The notes below the pieces were generated by a model, which worked only from the letters and a program-made list of their open reading frames with translations, was not told the origin of the DNA and did not search any database. The position numbers and the translations under genes are program-made. DNA of 9,075 nucleotides, taken from NCBI GenBank assembly GCA_026392265.1, contig JAPLCL010000134.1, positions 1 to 9,075 on the forward strand, written 5' to 3'. Shown one piece after another: positions 6,594 through 9,075 of this stretch. The first letter of the stretch is position 1. Every line of letters starts with the position of its first letter. This DNA is from Actinomycetota bacterium. GTDB taxonomy: Bacteria; Actinomycetota; Thermoleophilia; UBA2241.

Positions 6594-8111
6594 TCAGCGG
6601 TTGACGGTGCCTTCCCAGGTGCTGACCTGCTTCTGCTTCTTGTCGGCCTCGGTGAACCAGCGCGTGGTGACGCACTTCGTCTCGGTGAAGAACTGGAAGC
6701 CGTCCTTGCCCAGCACATGGTTATCGCCGAAGAAGGAGTCCTTGTGTCCCGAGAACGGGAAGAAGGACACCGGCACGGGGATGCCGACGTTGATGCCGAC
6801 CATACCGGCGTGGGTGCGGCGCGCGAACTCGCGGGAGTAGTAGCCGCTCTCGGTGAAGATGCACGAGCCGTTGGCGTAGGGGCTGTGGTTCATGACCGCG
6901 AGGCCCTCTTCGAAGTCGTCGACGCGCTTGACGAAGAGGATGGGGCCGAAGGCCTCTTCCTGGCCGCAGGTCATCTCGGGGGTGACGTGGTCGAAGATGG
7001 TCGCGCCGACGAAATGACCGCCCTCAAAACCGGGGACGACGACGCCACGGCCGTCGAGGACCAGGGTGGCGCCCTCTTCGACGCCCTTGTCGATCCAGCG
7101 GGTGACGGACGCCTGGTGGGCCGCGGAGACGACCGGGCCGAGCTGCGTCTTGGGATCGTAGGCGGCGCCGATAGTGCGCTCCTGGGCGAACTTCTTCATG
7201 TAGGCGACGAACTCATCGGCGACCGCGTTCTCGACGACGCACACGGGCAGCGCCATGCAGCGCATGCCGGCGCAGCCAAAGGTCGAGTTGATGATGCCGC
7301 GAGCGGCGCGCTCGAGCGAGGCGTCACGCAGCACGAGGCCATGGTTCTTGGCCTGCGTCTGGGCCTGGACGCGCTTGCCGTGCGCGGCGGCGATAGAATA
7401 GATGTGCTTGCCGACCGGCGTGGTGCCGACGAAGCTCACGCCGCGGACGGCCGGGTGCTTGAGCAGCACTTCGGCCTCCTCTTTCTCGGCGGTCACCATA
7501 TTGACGACGCCCTTGGGCAGGCCGGCGCTGTACAGCAGGTCGAGCAGCAGGTGGCTGGTCAGCGGCACGGGGTTGGCGGCCTTGAGCACGAACGTGTTGC
7601 CGCAGGCGATGCAGATGGGCAGCATCCAGCCGAAGGGGATCATGGCCGGGAAGTTGAACGGGGCGATGCCGGCGAACACGCCGAGCGGCTCGCGGTAGCT
7701 CACCGTGTCGTGGCCGGTGGCCACGTTCATCAGCGACTCGCCCTTCATGAGCATGGGGGCGCCGACGGCGACGTCGACGGCCTCGATGATCTTGACGACC
7801 TCGCCGCGCGCCTCGTCGAGGTTCTTGCCGAGCTCGGTCGAGGCCATGGTGGCGATCTCGTCCATGTGCTCAAGCAGCATCGGCCGCCACTTGAAGAGCA
7901 CCTCGGTGCGCTTCTGGATCGGCATGCTGGCCCAGGGGCCGAAGGCGGCGTGAGCCGACTCGATGGCTTCGGTGACTTCGGCCTCGGTGCACATCGGGGT
8001 CTCGGCGATCACCTCGCCGGTGTTGGAGTCGGTGATCGGGAGGAAGGTGGTGCTCTTGGACTGCTTCCACTCCCCGTCGACCATGTAGCCGAGTCTCTTG
8101 ACTTCTGTCAT
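6594..8111 (-). CDS. mmsA: CoA-acylating methylmalonate/malonate-semialdehyde dehydrogenase
   Basis: MmsA oxidises methylmalonate semialdehyde to propionyl-CoA, or malonate semialdehyde to acetyl-CoA, with NAD+, CoA and loss of CO2. It has 505 residues, the normal size. Family marks are 'PFNFPAMIPFGW' with oxyanion Asn 153, Lys 177 in 'VLKAANP', the coenzyme loop 'SFVGTTPVG' (226-234), 'AKNHGLVL' (254-261), where this family has Asn in place of the general base Glu of other aldehyde dehydrogenases, catalytic Cys 285 in 'GMRCMAL', 'EEAFGPILFV', and the C-terminal 'DSFFGDNHVLGKDG' and 'FFTETK' segments with 'RWF'. ATG 8111 is chosen because GGAAGGA lies about 6 nt upstream; the longer in-frame extension does not look like protein. 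It is the first gene of the leftward run and is divergent from hydA, as expected for the last step of reductive pyrimidine degradation. It could also serve valine or myo-inositol catabolism. Confidence 0.93.
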   Translation of the reverse strand: MTEVKRLGYMVDGEWKQSKSTTFLPITDSNTGEVIAETPMCTEAEVTEAIESAHAAFGPWASMPIQKRTEVLFKWRPMLLEHMDEIATMASTELGKNLDEARGEVVKIIEAVDVAVGAPMLMKGESLMNVATGHDTVSYREPLGVFAGIAPFNFPAMIPFGWMLPICIACGNTFVLKAANPVPLTSHLLLDLLYSAGLPKGVVNMVTAEKEEAEVLLKHPAVRGVSFVGTTPVGKHIYSIAAAHGKRVQAQTQAKNHGLVLRDASLERAARGIINSTFGCAGMRCMALPVCVVENAVADEFVAYMKKFAQERTIGAAYDPKTQLGPVVSAAHQASVTRWIDKGVEEGATLVLDGRGVVVPGFEGGHFVGATIFDHVTPEMTCGQEEAFGPILFVKRVDDFEEGLAVMNHSPYANGSCIFTESGYYSREFARRTHAGMVGINVGIPVPVSFFPFSGHKDSFFGDNHVLGKDGFQFFTETKCVTTRWFTEADKKQKQVSTWEGTVNR

Positions 8112-8451
8112 GTCGTATCCTTCCGTGTGAACATGTAGCGGACTCCTTCGAGAGGGCACTTCCTCCGGCATGCCAGCGGCGCTCGCCGCGGGCGCCGGCC
8201 AAGTGCACAGCGCAGACACCATGGTAGCGTCCCATCGCTGCATTGTGTGGGTGCAGGTGCACAATCGCACGACGACGAGGGTAGACCAGTGAACCCACCT
8301 CGACGCGCTCCAGGGCTCATGAGGCCGGCGTCGCACGCTCAGACCCCCCGATTCTCGTGTGCTTTATTGTGAAGGGCCAGAGGGCTCCCGGCGAGGCTCC
8401 TCCGGCACGATCACAGCGAAAGCTCAGGACGAATGCGAAGGAGGTCCTGAC
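8112..8451. promoter_or_regulatory. Divergent control region between mmsA and hydA
   Basis: These 340 bp separate divergently transcribed mmsA and hydA, with each gene's ribosome site at one edge (GGAAGGA for mmsA, AAGGAGGT for hydA). No protein-like frame, tRNA or riboswitch is evident. The GC-rich middle has short imperfect inverted repeats, for example GGCGC/GCGCC types around 8175-8200. Two AT-richer islands at 8240-8268 and 8351-8372 each carry ATTGTG or its complement and are the best places to look for operator and promoter elements. Both promoters must lie here if hydA and mmsA have their own. Confidence 0.5.
8242..8265. promoter_or_regulatory. ATTGTG-CACAAT inverted repeat, possible operator
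   Basis: ATTGTG (8242-8247) and CACAAT (8260-8265) form a 6-bp inverted repeat with a 12-bp centre, giving an 18-bp centre-to-centre spacing of about two helical turns. A third copy lies at 8366-8371 near hydA and a fourth at 2156-2161 upstream of arcC. No known binding motif is matched, so the regulator is a guess (PucR being the local candidate). Confidence 0.3.
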
Positions 8452-9075
8452 GTGAAGAAGATCATCGTGGATGCCTCAGGCGCCCACGTGCTCCCCGGCG
8501 GCATCGACGTGCACACGCACTTCCAGATGCCTTTTGGCGGCACCATCAGTTGCGAGACGTTCGCGACGGGCACCAAGGCCGCCGCGAACGGCGGGACCAC
8601 GATGGTCGTCGATTTCGCCATGCAGGCGCCCGGCGACTCCCTGATGAAGACCTACGCCGACTGGAGAGCGATGGCCGACGGCCATGTGGTCGCCGATTAC
8701 GGGCTGCACATGGCCGTCACCGATCTCAACGACGGCACCCTGGCCGAGATACCCCTGTTGGTAGACGCAGGAGTCACCAGCCTCAAGCTCTTCGAGGCCT
8801 ACAAGGGCGCCATCATGGTCGACGACGCGACCCTTCTCCAGACTCTGAAGAAGGGCTAGGACTGCGGGGCCCTCGTCTGCGTCCACGCTGAGAACGGCGA
8901 TGTCATCGACATCCTCGTCAAGGAGCATCTGCCGGCAGGCAAGACCGCCCCGAAGGACCACCTCACCACTCGCCCCGCCGCCGCCGAGAGTGAGGCGACG
9001 AGGCGCGCGATCATGCTCGCCGAGATCGCCGACGCGCCCATCTACATCGTCCACGTGAGCTGCACGAGGGCCCTG
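8452..9075 (+). pseudogene. hydA: Dihydropyrimidinase/hydantoinase, in-frame TAG, N-terminal deletion, 3' end outside window
   Basis: This is a cyclic amidohydrolase with a binuclear metal centre that opens dihydropyrimidine or hydantoin rings to N-carbamoyl amino acids. GTG 8452 has AAGGAGGT 6 nt upstream and opens 'MKKII', as family members do. It then jumps to 'VDASGAHVLPGGIDVHTHF', omitting about 37 residues (first beta-sandwich strands) that lie between these points in Bacillus D-hydantoinase. Metal ligands His 21 and His 23 (DVHTH), the carboxylatable Lys 112 (SLKLF), His 145 (VHAENGD) and His 201 (IVHVSC) keep family spacing: 33 from Lys to His and 56 between the last two. Codon 136 (8857-8859) is TAG, where relatives have a sense codon, and homology continues ungapped to the window edge. 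If TAG stops translation, the product is a useless 135 residues. Amber readthrough or a sequence error would restore the frame but not the missing N-terminal segment. Confidence 0.9.

Noticed and set aside
5077..6840. Long plus-strand open frame (587 codons) opposite the aminotransferase
   Set aside because: This is an antisense shadow: it runs across the hairpin, two intergenic gaps and part of mmsA, and shows no family motif.
6717..8138. Plus-strand open frame (473 codons) opposite mmsA
   Set aside because: This is an antisense shadow with low-complexity composition and no ribosome site.
8112..8336. N-terminal extension of mmsA from an upstream in-frame start
   Set aside because: The extra 75 residues do not resemble the family, and a good ribosome site lies directly before ATG 8111.
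8857..8859. Calling the hydA TAG a pyrrolysine codon
   Set aside because: No pyl genes are in view, the family does not need the residue, and the gene has a second lesion, so mutation or error is more likely.
1..9075. CRISPR array, tandem repeats, rRNA or phage genes
   Set aside because: No regularly spaced repeats or corresponding genes were seen on either strand.

Overview
The window is a GC-rich bacterial segment. It carries a catabolic gene cluster for cyclic ureides and pyrimidines, and the left edge is wrecked by insertion-sequence debris. GC-rich codon third positions, TGA as the stop of every intact gene, a near-leaderless regulator gene, strong GC stem-loops without T-tracts and an IS1380-type transposase remnant fit an actinobacterium-like host. 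This is an inference; nothing here fixes the taxon.

Layout, left to right. Positions 1-142 hold an internal piece of an IS1380-type transposase (+). Positions about 153-448 hold the 3' end of an IS21-type element with the C-terminus of its IstB ATPase (-). That fragment is fused directly to a truncated flavin/NAD electron-transfer subunit of PyrK type (-, about 449-843). Next come carbamate kinase arcC (-, 1110-2072), a broken carbamoyltransferase of the ornithine/acetylornithine/YgeW type (-, 2223-3140), a complete PucR-family regulator (-, 3378-5003), a complete class-III aminotransferase (-, 5182-6468) and a complete CoA-acylating methylmalonate/malonate-semialdehyde dehydrogenase mmsA (-, 6594-8111). 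A divergent 340-bp control region (8112-8451) follows. The last gene is a dihydropyrimidinase/hydantoinase hydA (+, 8452 to the window end), which has an in-frame TAG and lacks an N-terminal segment.

How the genes could fit together (inference). HydA opens a dihydropyrimidine or hydantoin ring to an N-carbamoyl amino acid. The carbamoyltransferase, run in the phosphorolytic direction, could release carbamoyl phosphate and a beta-amino acid. Carbamate kinase then makes ATP from carbamoyl phosphate. The aminotransferase converts beta-alanine or beta-aminoisobutyrate to a semialdehyde, and MmsA oxidises that to acetyl-CoA or propionyl-CoA. A PyrK-like subunit could have served the pyrimidine-reducing step. 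PucR regulators typically control purine and related nitrogen catabolism. No beta-ureidopropionase is visible, which makes the carbamoyltransferase plus kinase route the notable idea. E. coli has an analogous ygeW/hyuA/yqeA grouping.

Damage is selective. ArcC, PucR, the aminotransferase and MmsA look intact, while HydA, the carbamoyltransferase and the PyrK-like protein are each broken, two of them more than once. Either the front half of the pathway is decaying or the assembly has local errors; the sequence alone cannot decide.
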